Shown here piece after piece: positions 26,627 through 36,443 of a DNA stretch of 64,000 bases; the first letter of the stretch is position 1, and each line of letters opens with the position of its first letter. Origin of the DNA: Aquicella lusitana (GTDB taxonomy: Bacteria; Pseudomonadota; Gammaproteobacteria; DSM-16500); NCBI RefSeq assembly GCF_902459475.1, contig NZ_LR699114.1, forward strand, positions 186,001-250,000. The letters are read 5' to 3'. Both the position numbers and the translations under genes were made by a program. Below the pieces are notes generated by a model. The model made no database searches. It saw only the letters and a list, made by a program, of their open reading frames with translations, and had not been told where the DNA came from.

Positions 26627-28282
26627 ATGACAAGTGCATTTAGTGAATTTGCAATATTATTATCCTTATCCGTTGTGGTTGGATGGATCGCAATCAACCT
26701 TCGTCAACCTGTCATTTTCTCATTTATTATTGTTGGAATTATTGCAGGTCCTGGGTTTTTTGATTGGATTTCAGCGCACAGCGAGCTTGAAACGTTGGCA
26801 AGCTTTGGTGTGATGTTTTTGCTATTTATTGTTGGTCTTAAGCTCGATGTGCAGGTGATCAAAACACTGGGTTCAGCAACATTAATTTTGGGTGCTGCCC
26901 AGATTGGGCTGACTACTTTACTGGGATGGTTGCTGGGATTCGCATTTGGCATGACACAGGCTTCAGCGTTGTTAGTTGCGATAGCGCTTACTTTTTCCAG
27001 CACCGTCATTATTATTAAAATACTTTCCGATCGGTATGAAACAGACTCATTGTACGGACGTCTTTCTATCGGCATTCTAATTTTGCAAGACCTTGTCGCT
27101 GTTATTGCCATTATTATTTTATCGGCTTTAAATGTCAGTGCGGGCGCTTATTCACAACTGCAGTGGGAAATTGCTGCTTTGATCATAAAAGGCGTTGGCT
27201 TTCTTGCCGCCATTGGTTTTTTGATGCGATTTATTATACCCTACATGCTGGAGCAGATGGCTAAATCGCGCGAGCTACTGGTGTTATTTGCGGTTGCATG
27301 GGCAGTGGTGCTTGCCGTCATCGCTTCCACGCTGGGCTTTAGTCAGGAGGTCGGTGGATTTTTAGCCGGGGTGTCACTGGCTTCTACACGCTATCGTGAA
27401 GCCATTGCTTCGCGGTTGGAAACCTTGCGTAACCTGCTTTTGTTATTTTTCTTCCTTAATCTGGGCGCTTCATTGGAACTGGGTTCTCTCGCGAATCAAG
27501 TCTTCCCGGCCATTATCTTCTCTTTGTTTGTGCTGATAGGCAAACCTCTTATTGTCATGACTGTCATGAGTATCATGCGTTTTAGAAAACGCACCGGATT
27601 TTTGACGGGATTGACGCTAGGGCAGATCAGTGAATTTTCATTGATACTCGCTGCCTTGGGTGAGGGCCTGGGATTTCTTGATAAAAATGCGGCAGGGTTA
27701 ATTACATTTGTTGCGCTCATTACCATCAGTCTATCTACTTATATCATCGCCTATGCCGGTATCCTCTATGAATGGTTAACCCCGTGGCTTAATCTCTTTG
27801 AGCGTAATGTTAAATACCGTGAAGACACTTATGCGCTGAATCATCAACCGCCAGTGGATGTAATTATTTACGGATTTGGCCGTCATGGAGAACATATGGC
27901 CAGAGAATTGGTGAAGCATGGATTGACAATACTGGCGGTTGATTTTGACCCGCGTCGCATTCGAGCATGGCAACATGAAGCGGTTTTAATTCGCTATGGA
28001 GATGCTGAAGATGGTGAATTTATCAAAACATTGCCTCTCTCAGCCGCAAAATGGATTGTTAGCACAATAGCGCATCATGATTCCAATCAGGTGCTTTTAT
28101 CTTCATTAAAAGACGTGGGTTATCAAGGTAAAATTGCTTTGAGCGCCTATCAAGAGAATGAGGTTGCATGGATGGAAAAAGCAGGGGTGGATATGATTTT
28201 GATTCCCTATAAAGATGCCGCCTCCGCTGCGGCGGATCGCATACTGGAACAAATTTTTCAGCGTGAGCTGCGATTTACTTAA
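26627..28282 (+). CDS. CPA2-family cation/proton antiporter with RCK_N (TrkA_N) domain, KefB/YbaL-like
   Basis: 551 residues: about 12 membrane helices (INLRQPVIFSFIIVGIIAGP, FGVMFLLFIVGLKLD) followed by a cytoplasmic nucleotide-binding RCK_N domain (VIIYGFGRHGEHMARELV, AVDFDPRRI, YGDAEDGEF). ATG 26627 is preferred, with GAAGGG 8 bases upstream. Paralogous to the preceding gene but with a different regulatory domain, so the pair may form a regulated antiport module. Confidence 0.87.
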   Translation: MTSAFSEFAILLSLSVVVGWIAINLRQPVIFSFIIVGIIAGPGFFDWISAHSELETLASFGVMFLLFIVGLKLDVQVIKTLGSATLILGAAQIGLTTLLGWLLGFAFGMTQASALLVAIALTFSSTVIIIKILSDRYETDSLYGRLSIGILILQDLVAVIAIIILSALNVSAGAYSQLQWEIAALIIKGVGFLAAIGFLMRFIIPYMLEQMAKSRELLVLFAVAWAVVLAVIASTLGFSQEVGGFLAGVSLASTRYREAIASRLETLRNLLLLFFFLNLGASLELGSLANQVFPAIIFSLFVLIGKPLIVMTVMSIMRFRKRTGFLTGLTLGQISEFSLILAALGEGLGFLDKNAAGLITFVALITISLSTYIIAYAGILYEWLTPWLNLFERNVKYREDTYALNHQPPVDVIIYGFGRHGEHMARELVKHGLTILAVDFDPRRIRAWQHEAVLIRYGDAEDGEFIKTLPLSAAKWIVSTIAHHDSNQVLLSSLKDVGYQGKIALSAYQENEVAWMEKAGVDMILIPYKDAASAAADRILEQIFQRELRFT

Positions 28283-28403
28283 ACATAGTGAGGATATGGC
28301 CTGGCGCTGACTGCTTGAACAAAAATATTTAGCTGTACATTGGGTCAGGACTGACACTGGAATCTATGCTATTGCATGTGAAGGTAAGAAATTTTATAAA
28401 CAT

Positions 28404-28429
28404 ACTGGGTAGGCATACGCCCACCCAGT
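28404..28429. terminator. Possible terminator between antiporter gene and typA
   Basis: ACTGGGT and ACCCAGT enclose AGGC/GCCC, giving an 11-bp stem with one mismatch between two convergent genes. Only weak T-richness follows on the minus strand. Confidence 0.35.
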
Positions 28430-28439
28430 ACGACAACGG

Positions 28440-30254
28440 TTACGTACTTTTGCCAGAGCGTTTTCTTTCATGTTCCTTCAGGAATTTCTTACGAACGCGA
28501 ATGGATTGCGGTGTGACTTCAACCAGTTCGTCGTCTTCAATAAATTCGAGCGCCTGCTCAAGCGAAAGCTGAATATGCGGCGTCAGAATAATGTTTTCAT
28601 CCGAACCCGCCGCGCGAATGTTGGTTAACTGTTTTGCCTTGCAGACGTTTACTACCAGATCATTATCGCGTGAATGAATACCCACGATCATGCCTTCATA
28701 GACATCCGTTTGAGGACCAATTAGCATGCGGCCACGCTCTTGCAAATTGAAAAGCGAGTAAGCAAGCGCCGTGCCTTGCTGGTTCGAAATCAGCACGCCA
28801 TTTTGTCGGTGCGGGATCTCGCCTTTTGCAGCGGGCCCATAGTGACTAAATACGTGGTGCATGATCCCTGTGCCTGACGTCAATGTTAAAAATTCTGTAT
28901 GGAAACCAATCAGTGCACGTGATGGAATCACATAATCAAGTCGTACACGGCCTTTGTCATCAGAAGACATGTGTTTTAAATCGCCGCGTCGTGAGCCCAG
29001 TTTTTCCATGATGGCGCCCTGATAGTCAGCGGGTACGTCTATGGCCAGCGTTTCATAAGGTTCGTGAACTTCGCCATCCACCATGCGCGTAATGACTTCC
29101 GGGCGTGATACAGCAAGTTCATATCCTTCGCGGCGCATATTTTCGATCAGAATGGAAAGGTGCAACTCGCCGCGCCCCGACACTTTGAATTTGTCAGGAT
29201 CGCTGGTGTCTTCCACGCGCAATGCCACATTGTGCAGTAACTCCTGAGCCAAACGTTCACGAATCTTGCGGCTCGTGACATATTTCCCTTCCTTGCCGGC
29301 AAAAGGCGAAGTGTTGACTTGGAAAGTCATGCTCACTGTGGGTTCATCTACTGTTAAAGCGGGCAGGGCTTCAACCGTTGCAGGATCACAAAGCGTGTCG
29401 GAAATCTTCAATTCATCGATACCGGTGATGGCGATGATATCACCCGCGTTTGCCATCGGGACTTCACTGCGTTCCAGCCCCAGGTATTCCAGCACTTGCA
29501 GAATACGGCCCTGACGTGTCTTGCCTTCACGGTCAATAATGGTTACGGGCATATTGGTTTTAGCCTGGCCGCGCGTGATTCGGCCAATGCCGATCATGCC
29601 CACATAGCTTGAATAATCGAGTGTGCTGATCTGCATTTGGAAGGGGCCATTTAGATCTACTTTAGGTGCAGGCACATGTTTGACGATGGTTTCAAAAAGC
29701 GGCGTCATGTCATCGCTCGGCTGGTTAAGATCCAGTGTGGCATACCCCAGCAGGGCAGAAGTATAGACTACTGGAAAATCCAGCTGCTCATTTGTAGCGC
29801 CAAGATTATCAAACAAATCAAATACCTGGTCCATTACCCAATCTGGCCGTGCCCCTGGGCGGTCAATTTTATTAATAACGACAATAGGACGCAGCCCTCT
29901 ATCAAATGCTTTTTGGGTGACAAAGCGGGTTTGCGGCATGGGGCCGTCCACCGCATCGACGAGTAGCAGCACAGAATCAACCATAGAAAGAATACGTTCG
30001 ACTTCACCGCCGAAATCAGCATGTCCGGGCGTATCAACGATATTAATGCGGTAATCCCGCCATTTAATGGCGGTATTTTTAGCGAGAATGGTAATGCCGC
30101 GCTCACGCTCCAGGTCATTACTGTCCATGATCCGTTCGGTATTCACTACCTTTTTAGAAAGGCTAGCCGTCTGCTGCAGTAATTTGTCCACGAGCGTCGT
30201 TTTGCCATGGTCAACATGCGCAATAATAGCAATATTTCGTAATTTTTCTGCCAC
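28440..30254 (-). CDS. typA: Translational GTPase TypA/BipA
   Basis: A ribosome-associated GTPase of the EF-G family, 604 residues. G motifs: [21 protein letters not shown] and NKIDRPGA; domain V contains SRREGY-like [14 protein letters not shown] and the C-terminal domain has [15 protein letters not shown] and [10 protein letters not shown]. Involved in ribosome assembly and stress or cold growth. Complete and full length; ATG 30254 directly precedes [16 protein letters not shown]. Confidence 0.97.
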   Translation of the reverse strand: MAEKLRNIAIIAHVDHGKTTLVDKLLQQTASLSKKVVNTERIMDSNDLERERGITILAKNTAIKWRDYRINIVDTPGHADFGGEVERILSMVDSVLLLVDAVDGPMPQTRFVTQKAFDRGLRPIVVINKIDRPGARPDWVMDQVFDLFDNLGATNEQLDFPVVYTSALLGYATLDLNQPSDDMTPLFETIVKHVPAPKVDLNGPFQMQISTLDYSSYVGMIGIGRITRGQAKTNMPVTIIDREGKTRQGRILQVLEYLGLERSEVPMANAGDIIAITGIDELKISDTLCDPATVEALPALTVDEPTVSMTFQVNTSPFAGKEGKYVTSRKIRERLAQELLHNVALRVEDTSDPDKFKVSGRGELHLSILIENMRREGYELAVSRPEVITRMVDGEVHEPYETLAIDVPADYQGAIMEKLGSRRGDLKHMSSDDKGRVRLDYVIPSRALIGFHTEFLTLTSGTGIMHHVFSHYGPAAKGEIPHRQNGVLISNQQGTALAYSLFNLQERGRMLIGPQTDVYEGMIVGIHSRDNDLVVNVCKAKQLTNIRAAGSDENIILTPHIQLSLEQALEFIEDDELVEVTPQSIRVRKKFLKEHERKRSGKST

Positions 30255-30435
30255 GGGTATTCACCTGAGTTCTGATGTTAAAAAGGTGCTTATCTTACCT
30301 GAAATATAGCTCAAATGGCTAATTTTCTCTCGTTTTGGCGGGATCGGCCCCAGCCATGACATAGCCATGGCGCCCTAGGTACAACTCGGATAGAATTTAC
30401 GCTTCTCGCGGTCCTTGGATAATAAGGAGAATAAA

Positions 30436-30480
30436 ATGGCAAAACGGATGTATTGGGTGTTTGAGCGCCATGGCGATTAA
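30436..30480 (+). other. Short 14-codon ORF with strong ribosome-binding site, in frame with the next gene
   Basis: AAGGAGA precedes an ATG whose frame reads MAKRMYWVFERHGD and then TAA at 30478-30480. After the TAA the same frame stays open (VAIEAE) into the hydrolase start 18 bases later. Either this is the original N-terminus cut off by a nonsense mutation, or a leader peptide that couples translation of the hydrolase. Confidence 0.5.
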
Positions 30481-30498
30481 GTTGCGATAGAAGCAGAA

Positions 30499-31350
30499 AT
30501 GAAAATAAAAATTAGCCGTACGAATGTATCGCCAGTTAGATTAAATGTGGAAGTAAAGAGCCAAGGCAAACTGGGCGATCGACCGGTCGCCTTTATCCTG
30601 CCGGGTGGGCCGGGTGCTGATCACACTCCTTATCTTAGTTATGCCTGCCTGCAGGGAGTGGCCGATCTTGTTTTTCACGACCCTCGCGGCTGCGGCCAAA
30701 GTAATAAAGATAATCCTGCGGGCTATACGCTTAACACTTACATAGACGATGTAGAATCTATTCGGCAGGCTTTGTCGCTTGATAAAATTATTGTGATTGG
30801 CAAATCATACGGTTCCATGTGTGCCCTGGGTTATGCTCTGCGTTATCCGGATAACGTGGAAAAACTCGTGTTGTCGGCAGGCGCGCCTTCTTATCGTTTT
30901 CCGGATACGGCAAAGCGGAACCTCAAGCGAAAGGGTACACCTGAACAGATCAAGGTATGCGAAAAATTATGGGCCGGCAAATTTAGCAATCGAGATGAAT
31001 TGCTGACTTACTTTCAACTGACCCAACCGCTTTATTCCGTCAGGGTGAAGCAGCAAAAAAGCCCCGATCTTATTTACAAAAGCAAACAATTTTCCTATGA
31101 AGTGCTGAATGAAGGATTTAAAAACGACTTCTGGCATTTTGATTATGAAGCGCAGCTGCCGAAGGTTACGTGTCCAACGCTTATCCTTGCGGGTAGGCAT
31201 GACTGGATAAACGATGTGAGTCATGCCGAATTCATGGCGGCGCGTATTCCTTATAGTCGCCTGCATGTTTTTGAAAATGCGAGCCATGCGATGGAAGTGG
31301 ACGCGGCTGAAGAATATTTTCAGACCATTGCCGATTTTATTACTTTATAG
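30499..31350 (+). CDS. Alpha/beta hydrolase, prolyl-aminopeptidase-like
   Basis: A 283-residue alpha/beta hydrolase of the peptidase S33 type. Oxyanion and nucleophile motifs are GGPGADH, DPRGCGQS and GKSYGSM (Ser nucleophile); Asp in LAGRHDW and His in NASHAMEVD complete the triad. The family releases N-terminal proline from peptides or acts as an esterase. The RBS before ATG 30499 is weak, whereas a strong one precedes the in-frame short ORF at 30436. Its end overlaps the convergent F-box gene by 6 bases. Confidence 0.8.
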   Translation: MKIKISRTNVSPVRLNVEVKSQGKLGDRPVAFILPGGPGADHTPYLSYACLQGVADLVFHDPRGCGQSNKDNPAGYTLNTYIDDVESIRQALSLDKIIVIGKSYGSMCALGYALRYPDNVEKLVLSAGAPSYRFPDTAKRNLKRKGTPEQIKVCEKLWAGKFSNRDELLTYFQLTQPLYSVRVKQQKSPDLIYKSKQFSYEVLNEGFKNDFWHFDYEAQLPKVTCPTLILAGRHDWINDVSHAEFMAARIPYSRLHVFENASHAMEVDAAEEYFQTIADFITL

Positions 31351-32346
31351 CGCAGCTTTATAGTTACTCGATGCCATGGCTTGCTGGAAATCGATCAGGC
31401 CCTGCTGCTCAGGCAGTAATTCAATCGCCGTATCAATGAAGAGCGAGGAAGCTTCTGTTCCCATTTTCGATAAGGTACTGATTATGTTTTTTGTTATCGC
31501 TTCGTTAAGTAGAGCTGCTATGGGTTGATCTTCACGATAAATGACCTGATTGAGTGCCTGTTTGAATTCAGCAACGCTGGTGAATGCCGCAGGCGGAAGA
31601 AAGGCAGCATTGTTGAGAGAAATGGTCGACGCACAAGCATCAACAAGCAATGCCTGGGTCAAATTAGCTTCGTTCAAATTTGCCCCTGACAAATAAGCGC
31701 CTTTGAGGTTTGAATAAGCAAGATTTGCTCCTTGAAGATTGACGTTTTTAAAATAAAGAGCATGAAAATCCATACTGGCGAAATTAATAAATTGTTTATT
31801 CTGGCGTTTTATCAATTGGGCTTGCATTAGTCTGCTAACAGAGCGTGATTGTGTAAAATTTTCGGCGATATCTTTATCTTCGATTTCGCTATACTGAAGG
31901 GCCGTTAGCATAATCCGTAAATTTTCTTCCATCGCTTTACTCAATTGTTTACTCATCAGGTTAATAGCGTTTTCGAGATCAGCAGACTCTATTTTTTTGC
32001 GGGGATGAGAAGGTTCAAGATCATTGGTTGTAAGCGCATAACAAATTAATTGCGCAGGCATCATTTTGCTGGAATCCGCACAGTGTTTTGCTACGAGTGC
32101 TTTATAAGAATCTGTCTCGCGGTAGTATTCAATAAATTGCATCGCCTTACGTGCGGGTAATTCGCTGATAGTGCGAATCACATTTTCCGGCCTGCCAAGT
32201 ATAATCTGAATGACCTCATGGATAAGTGTATTGTGCTGCTTTGACAATCTTTTTAGTGTGAAGAGCTGTGTCATCGGGACGTAGCTGAGAATTAGCTGAA
32301 TAATATCTTTTGGCAGCGATGTGCAAGGGTCAATTCTGTTTTGCAT
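31345..32346 (-). CDS. F-box and pentapeptide-repeat protein (effector candidate)
   Basis: 333 residues. Residues about 9-45 (LPKDIIQLILSYVPMTQL, LKRLSKQHNTLI) fit an F-box, the eukaryotic motif that binds SKP1 in SCF ubiquitin ligases. Residues about 188-249 are pentapeptide repeats of the A(N/D)Lxx type (LQGANLAYSNLKGAYLSGAN). The rest is helical. No signal peptide. F-box proteins of Legionella and Coxiella are type IV effectors that hijack host ubiquitination; that this one does so is inference. Monocistronic, and its 3' end overlaps the hydrolase gene. Confidence 0.75.
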   Translation of the reverse strand: MQNRIDPCTSLPKDIIQLILSYVPMTQLFTLKRLSKQHNTLIHEVIQIILGRPENVIRTISELPARKAMQFIEYYRETDSYKALVAKHCADSSKMMPAQLICYALTTNDLEPSHPRKKIESADLENAINLMSKQLSKAMEENLRIMLTALQYSEIEDKDIAENFTQSRSVSRLMQAQLIKRQNKQFINFASMDFHALYFKNVNLQGANLAYSNLKGAYLSGANLNEANLTQALLVDACASTISLNNAAFLPPAAFTSVAEFKQALNQVIYREDQPIAALLNEAITKNIISTLSKMGTEASSLFIDTAIELLPEQQGLIDFQQAMASSNYKAAL

Positions 32347-32474
32347 AGCTCACTCGTTGGACATAAGGCGAATAAAGCAGACACTATACTGTATTTTTAT
32401 TAAGCAAAAATTAAATACAGTATGAATGGAGAAATAGGAGGTGGGTAATAGAAAAATGCATTATTTACAAATGG

Positions 32475-33203
32475 TTATTGATGCTTGTATTCAAAATGTT
32501 GTGCCAGTGCATATTCTTCCGGCGTGTTAATTTCCAAGGTCTTGTCTTCGGTTAGGCAAACGCGGATTTTATAACCATGTTCCAGTACACGAAGCTGTTC
32601 CAGGCTTTCGGTTTTTTCAAGCGGCGTTTGTGGCAGCGTTCTATATTGCATTAAAAAGTCACGGCGAAACGCATAAACACCCATGTGGTTGTAAACAGGT
32701 GCATGATGGTCAGTGCGGTAATAAGGAATGGGTGAGCGTGAAAAATAAATCGCGTTATGATGCAAGTCAGTGATGACTTTGACTGATCCTGGCTCATGAT
32801 ATTTATCTTTTTCCAGCGGATAAGCCAAGGTCGTCATGTCCGGCATTTCGCCGGACAAATAAGGCGAAATCAGTTGTTCCAGCATGCGCGGTTGAATAAA
32901 AGGTTCATCACCTTGCAGGTTGATGACGACATCGGTATCGGGATAGCGCTCGGCAACAGCTGCTACTCGTTCAGAGCCAGTTGGCAGCGCCGGATCGGTC
33001 AATTCTGCCTTTCCACCAATTTTTGTAATGATTTCAGCTACTTCCATGCTATCTGTGGCCACGATTACATCTGCAAGCGCAGCGCAGCGTTTGGCATTTT
33101 CATATGTCCATTGCACCATAGGCTTGCCCTGTATGGGCAGCAAAGGTTTTCGCGGCAGGCGCGTGGAGTGGATGCGGCTTGGAATAATGCAAAGAATTTT
33201 CAT
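32475..33203 (-). CDS. kdsB: 3-deoxy-manno-octulosonate cytidylyltransferase (CMP-KDO synthetase)
   Basis: Activates Kdo for LPS inner-core synthesis. 242 residues with the nucleotide-binding SRIHSTRLPRKPLL, GKPMVQWTYENA, the metal site NLQGDEPFIQP and HMGVYAFRRDFL. Complements the heptosyltransferases at 2.6-4.6 kb. Confidence 0.96.
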   Translation of the reverse strand: MKILCIIPSRIHSTRLPRKPLLPIQGKPMVQWTYENAKRCAALADVIVATDSMEVAEIITKIGGKAELTDPALPTGSERVAAVAERYPDTDVVINLQGDEPFIQPRMLEQLISPYLSGEMPDMTTLAYPLEKDKYHEPGSVKVITDLHHNAIYFSRSPIPYYRTDHHAPVYNHMGVYAFRRDFLMQYRTLPQTPLEKTESLEQLRVLEHGYKIRVCLTEDKTLEINTPEEYALAQHFEYKHQ

Positions 33204-33393
33204 AGATAGCTGGTTATCATTTTATTGTTTCATCAGGCCAGACATCATAATCAAACATAAAATATGAATCAATGGCCTTGGGGCTGGCTTTTTGTCTAAA
33301 GCGAATAGACGTATGCTATCATAAGCCGTGATCATATTGACTGGATCAGTCCTGCCGTTTGCGGTCGGGATTTTTATAAAAGGGAGTTTATCT

Positions 33394-34059
33394 ATGCGCG
33401 CAACAAAATGTATTATCACCTTATTCGCAGTTGTTCTGTCCACGACCGTCATGGCTGAATCAAGCCAATCTGTTTATCCCTCAGTGCTACCGCCAGGCGC
33501 AAAAATCGTTGCGGGTGACTTGAGCAAGAATGAATTTTTTATTGTGGCGGGGAATAGTAGTTCGGCAGTTAAAGCCGTATCGGATTCAGCAGACAAAAAA
33601 ACCGAGAGCAGGGCTTTGGTGCCGGTGATAAGAACGGCGTTGAATCAGGCAAGGCAACCGGCTGCAAAACAAAAAGTTCCGACATTGCCTGCTGTTAAAA
33701 CCGCTTTTGTCCCAATCAGCAAACCATTCATACCGAGTCATAAGCCAATTAAATTTCAGCGTAAAACAATAGCTGCTGCGCAAGGTGTTTCTCCCGTTCA
33801 AAAGACAGCACATCGTCACAAGATGGTTCACTATACTTACCGTTTTAAAGCGCGGTCAGCAAAACCAGTCAATGATGGAAGGGAATTGAAAGTTACATTA
33901 AATAAGGTGCTGCATAAGTCAACAGCAAGCAAGCCCGGTGCTAGAGGGAAGCATCAGTGGATTGCCAAATATGAAAGTCATCAGTTTGCGCCGAAGAAAA
34001 AAATAGCCGCGAAACGGACAAGCTATCAAGTCAAGAGGTTGTCGGTGGCTAAATTATAG
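33394..34059 (+). CDS. Hypothetical secreted basic protein
   Basis: 221 residues with a clear signal peptide (MRATKCIITLFAVVLSTTV, cleavage after MAESS-type site near residue 21). The mature part is Lys/Ala/Ser-rich and low in acidic residues, with many SKP/HKP/AKP-like short motifs and a predicted pI well above 9. ATG 33394 with AGGGAG upstream. No family recognised; low complexity could make it a wall- or polyanion-binding protein. Confidence 0.65.
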   Translation: MRATKCIITLFAVVLSTTVMAESSQSVYPSVLPPGAKIVAGDLSKNEFFIVAGNSSSAVKAVSDSADKKTESRALVPVIRTALNQARQPAAKQKVPTLPAVKTAFVPISKPFIPSHKPIKFQRKTIAAAQGVSPVQKTAHRHKMVHYTYRFKARSAKPVNDGRELKVTLNKVLHKSTASKPGARGKHQWIAKYESHQFAPKKKIAAKRTSYQVKRLSVAKL

Positions 34060-34090
34060 AAGAGTTTAAAGTGAGTGGAGGCGGGGTATA

Positions 34091-34129
34091 AAAAATTGGG
34101 CCTTGTGATAAGCAAGGCCCAATTTTTTT
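34091..34129. terminator. Bidirectional terminator
   Basis: AAAATTGGGCCTTG, 7-base loop, CAAGGCCCAATTTT with A-run on the left and T-run on the right; it serves the basic protein gene on the plus strand and the histone-like gene on the minus strand. Confidence 0.9.
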
Positions 34130-34133
34130 GAGG

Positions 34134-34310
34134 CTACTTCTTGGCAGCTTTTTTTCTTTTTGCAGTAGTACGCTTGCGGCCACCAGTACGCTTTTTGGTC
34201 GCAGCTTTTTTTACTGTTTTAGCTGTTTTCTTTTTTCTAGCAGTTTTACGTGGTTTAGCCTTCGCAACCTTGCTAGTTTTTCTCTTTGCTGAGCTTCTTG
34301 CTTTTGCCAT
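34134..34310 (-). CDS. Histone H1-like DNA-binding peptide (Hc1/Hq1-like)
   Basis: A 58-residue peptide made almost entirely of Lys, Arg, Ala, Thr and Ser, starting MAKARSSAKRKTSKVAKAK and ending KRKKAAKK, with GGRKR in the middle. This is the composition of the C-terminal tail of histone H1 and of the Chlamydia Hc1 and Coxiella Hq1 nucleoid proteins. RBS AAGGA lies about 8 bases before ATG 34310. It would condense DNA or bind RNA. It ends at the shared bidirectional terminator. A frame on the opposite strand is only a shadow. Confidence 0.8.
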   Translation of the reverse strand: MAKARSSAKRKTSKVAKAKPRKTARKKKTAKTVKKAATKKRTGGRKRTTAKRKKAAKK

Positions 34311-34563
34311 GACGTTTTTTCCTTTCTATTGTTAACAATAAGTAAATTTAACATTAGCATTCAAAAAAGTATAGAACTATTAGGGAAATTCCTAATGCAC
34401 ATCGGAAAGTGTCTGAGTGACGTTTGCTTATTTCTTATTTTATATGATTTCAGTTAATGATTAATACGCGGTAAATGAAATGACGCAGTATTTTCGTAAA
34501 GAGGAATGATGTTTGTGTTGTATTGAGACGCGCGATGATTGCAATGCATGCGAGAACGATTAT

Positions 34564-36267
34564 TTAGCCTTCGATCATCTTGTTCGCTACGTCGATGTAG
34601 TAACAATATGCGCTGCCGGTCTGCTTTTTTGCATAGTACATTGCAAGATCAGCGTGTTTTTCCAGCTCCTCAATGGTTGTACCATCTTCAGGAAAGATGC
34701 TGATGCCAATGCTGAAGGTAGACACAATAGGTATGTTATCCAGGTAAAGCGGAGTAGAAATATTATGTAATATTTTTTCAGCGACTTTGTTAATCAATGC
34801 CCTTCCCCTGATATTACTTAGGCAAACAATAAACTCATCGCCTGCCAGGCGGGCAGCTACATCGCTTCCCTTGATGGAGTTTTTTAACTGCTGCGCGGTA
34901 TGCTGTAAAAACTTGTCGCCGACGTCATGTCCATATGTATCGTTAATATTTTTTAGCTTATCCGCGTCCAGAAACATGATGGCAATTCCCGTACCATCGC
35001 GTTCTGACTTGGCGATCATCTTCTGCAGGATCTCATTAAAAAAAAGACGGTTGGGTAAGCCCGTCAGCGCGTCATAGTAGGCCATTTGCCTCAAAATTTT
35101 TTCACCCTCGCGCAGTTTTACTTCAATCTCCTTTTGGCGTGTCATTTCAGTGTAGAGGTTTTTATTGAGGTTCGAGAGGCGCTCTAATTCCTCAGTCCGC
35201 AAAAAGAGACGGTATTTCAATTGTTCCTGCGTAAGTTCAATAATCTCCATCAGAGAATTGACCGCTGCTACCATTTCCCCTAATTCATCCCTGCCGGAGA
35301 TTTTGATGCGCTCGGAGAATTTACTTTCTGAGCTGATATTAATGATTTGCTGGCTGACATTGATAACCCGGTCCAGTACAAATATTTTTAGCAGGTACCA
35401 GATCATGAGAAGGAGTAAAACCCCTATACCTAGCACAATGACTAGATAGTAGTGAATGGTTTTGACCCCTTCCTGATAAAGTGTTCTTGGCGATTCGACG
35501 GCGAGGATCCCGAGTGGTACATTCTCGATGCTGTTTACAAAGGTATAACCGGCGATAATGTCTTCATTGCGCGTTGCAATATAATAAGGCTCCCCGCTTT
35601 TCAGGTTTGCATAAACTGTTTGCGTAAACAAATCATGCTGAGGGATGGGGAGAGGAATAAACCCGACTTGCATACTTATTATGTCGGATAACTGCTCTAT
35701 ATGGTTTGTGTTGAAATTATAACCCATTACCAGTATGCCGCGTGCGGGGTCTTTCCCTTCACTCGTTAATATAGGGAGAGCGCTCAGGGCAACAATGCTG
35801 CTCTGTGTTTTGATGAGCCCGACTTTATTATGTTTATGTTTCTCTTGTGCTAGAAAAGATTCCAGATATGTAACCAGCTCGCGGGGAAGCGGCGCAAACT
35901 TTTTTTCCTTTAAATCATAATATTGACCATAAAATAATTTTCCGGAAGGAAGAAAGAATAGAATAAAGTTTATTTTTGCGTTCTGAAAAGTGGTAAAAGA
36001 AATGTTCGAGCGGATAAATTCGCTATTTTTATTGCTCATGAAATCATAGGCATCATCCCAATTTGACCAGTCAGCGGTTAAAAGGGTAAGAGAAGAAAGC
36101 ATGTTATTCAATGTCTTGCGGGTTTGTTCGATATCATGTACAAGCTGCTGCTGTTCAAGCTTCACATAACCGTTCATCAGGGTGGACATGGAATAAACAT
36201 AGATAATCAAAAAAATCGCAGCCCAAATACTTGCCAGAATAATCAGTACCTTGAGATGCAATTTCAT
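34564..36267 (-). CDS. Diguanylate cyclase with CHASE4-like sensor, HAMP and GGDEF domains
   Basis: 567 residues: N-terminal membrane helix (7-28), extracytoplasmic CHASE4-like domain (about 35-265; LTADWSNWDDAYDFM), second helix (about 275-292), HAMP and coiled coil (about 295-395), then GGDEF domain (about 400-560; YDALTGLPNRLFF, MFLDADKLKNIND). The active-site loop is AGDEF, an accepted variant. The upstream inhibitory site reads KGSD where RxxD is expected, so product inhibition by c-di-GMP may be lost. The preceding 250 bases (34311-34563) hold no gene. Confidence 0.9.
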   Translation of the reverse strand: MKLHLKVLIILASIWAAIFLIIYVYSMSTLMNGYVKLEQQQLVHDIEQTRKTLNNMLSSLTLLTADWSNWDDAYDFMSNKNSEFIRSNISFTTFQNAKINFILFFLPSGKLFYGQYYDLKEKKFAPLPRELVTYLESFLAQEKHKHNKVGLIKTQSSIVALSALPILTSEGKDPARGILVMGYNFNTNHIEQLSDIISMQVGFIPLPIPQHDLFTQTVYANLKSGEPYYIATRNEDIIAGYTFVNSIENVPLGILAVESPRTLYQEGVKTIHYYLVIVLGIGVLLLLMIWYLLKIFVLDRVINVSQQIINISSESKFSERIKISGRDELGEMVAAVNSLMEIIELTQEQLKYRLFLRTEELERLSNLNKNLYTEMTRQKEIEVKLREGEKILRQMAYYDALTGLPNRLFFNEILQKMIAKSERDGTGIAIMFLDADKLKNINDTYGHDVGDKFLQHTAQQLKNSIKGSDVAARLAGDEFIVCLSNIRGRALINKVAEKILHNISTPLYLDNIPIVSTFSIGISIFPEDGTTIEELEKHADLAMYYAKKQTGSAYCYYIDVANKMIEG

Positions 36268-36443
36268 GCTGTTCAGTCCCTGTTAGCAGCTTATTTGCTG
36301 TCCATCTCTTTTATCAGAATAGCACCCTTCGGATCAGTGCTTCAAATAAACCGGCCTAAATGGGTAAACTGCCTTACTTATTTTCAGATTGTATTACTGG
36401 TAAACTAACCGCCTTTAGTGCCAATGTTAAATGGGATTGAAAT

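Noticed and set aside
34141-34335. 64-codon Phe/Leu/Ala-rich frame on the plus strand
   Set aside because: Shadow of the Lys/Arg-rich histone-like gene on the minus strand, which has an RBS and terminator.
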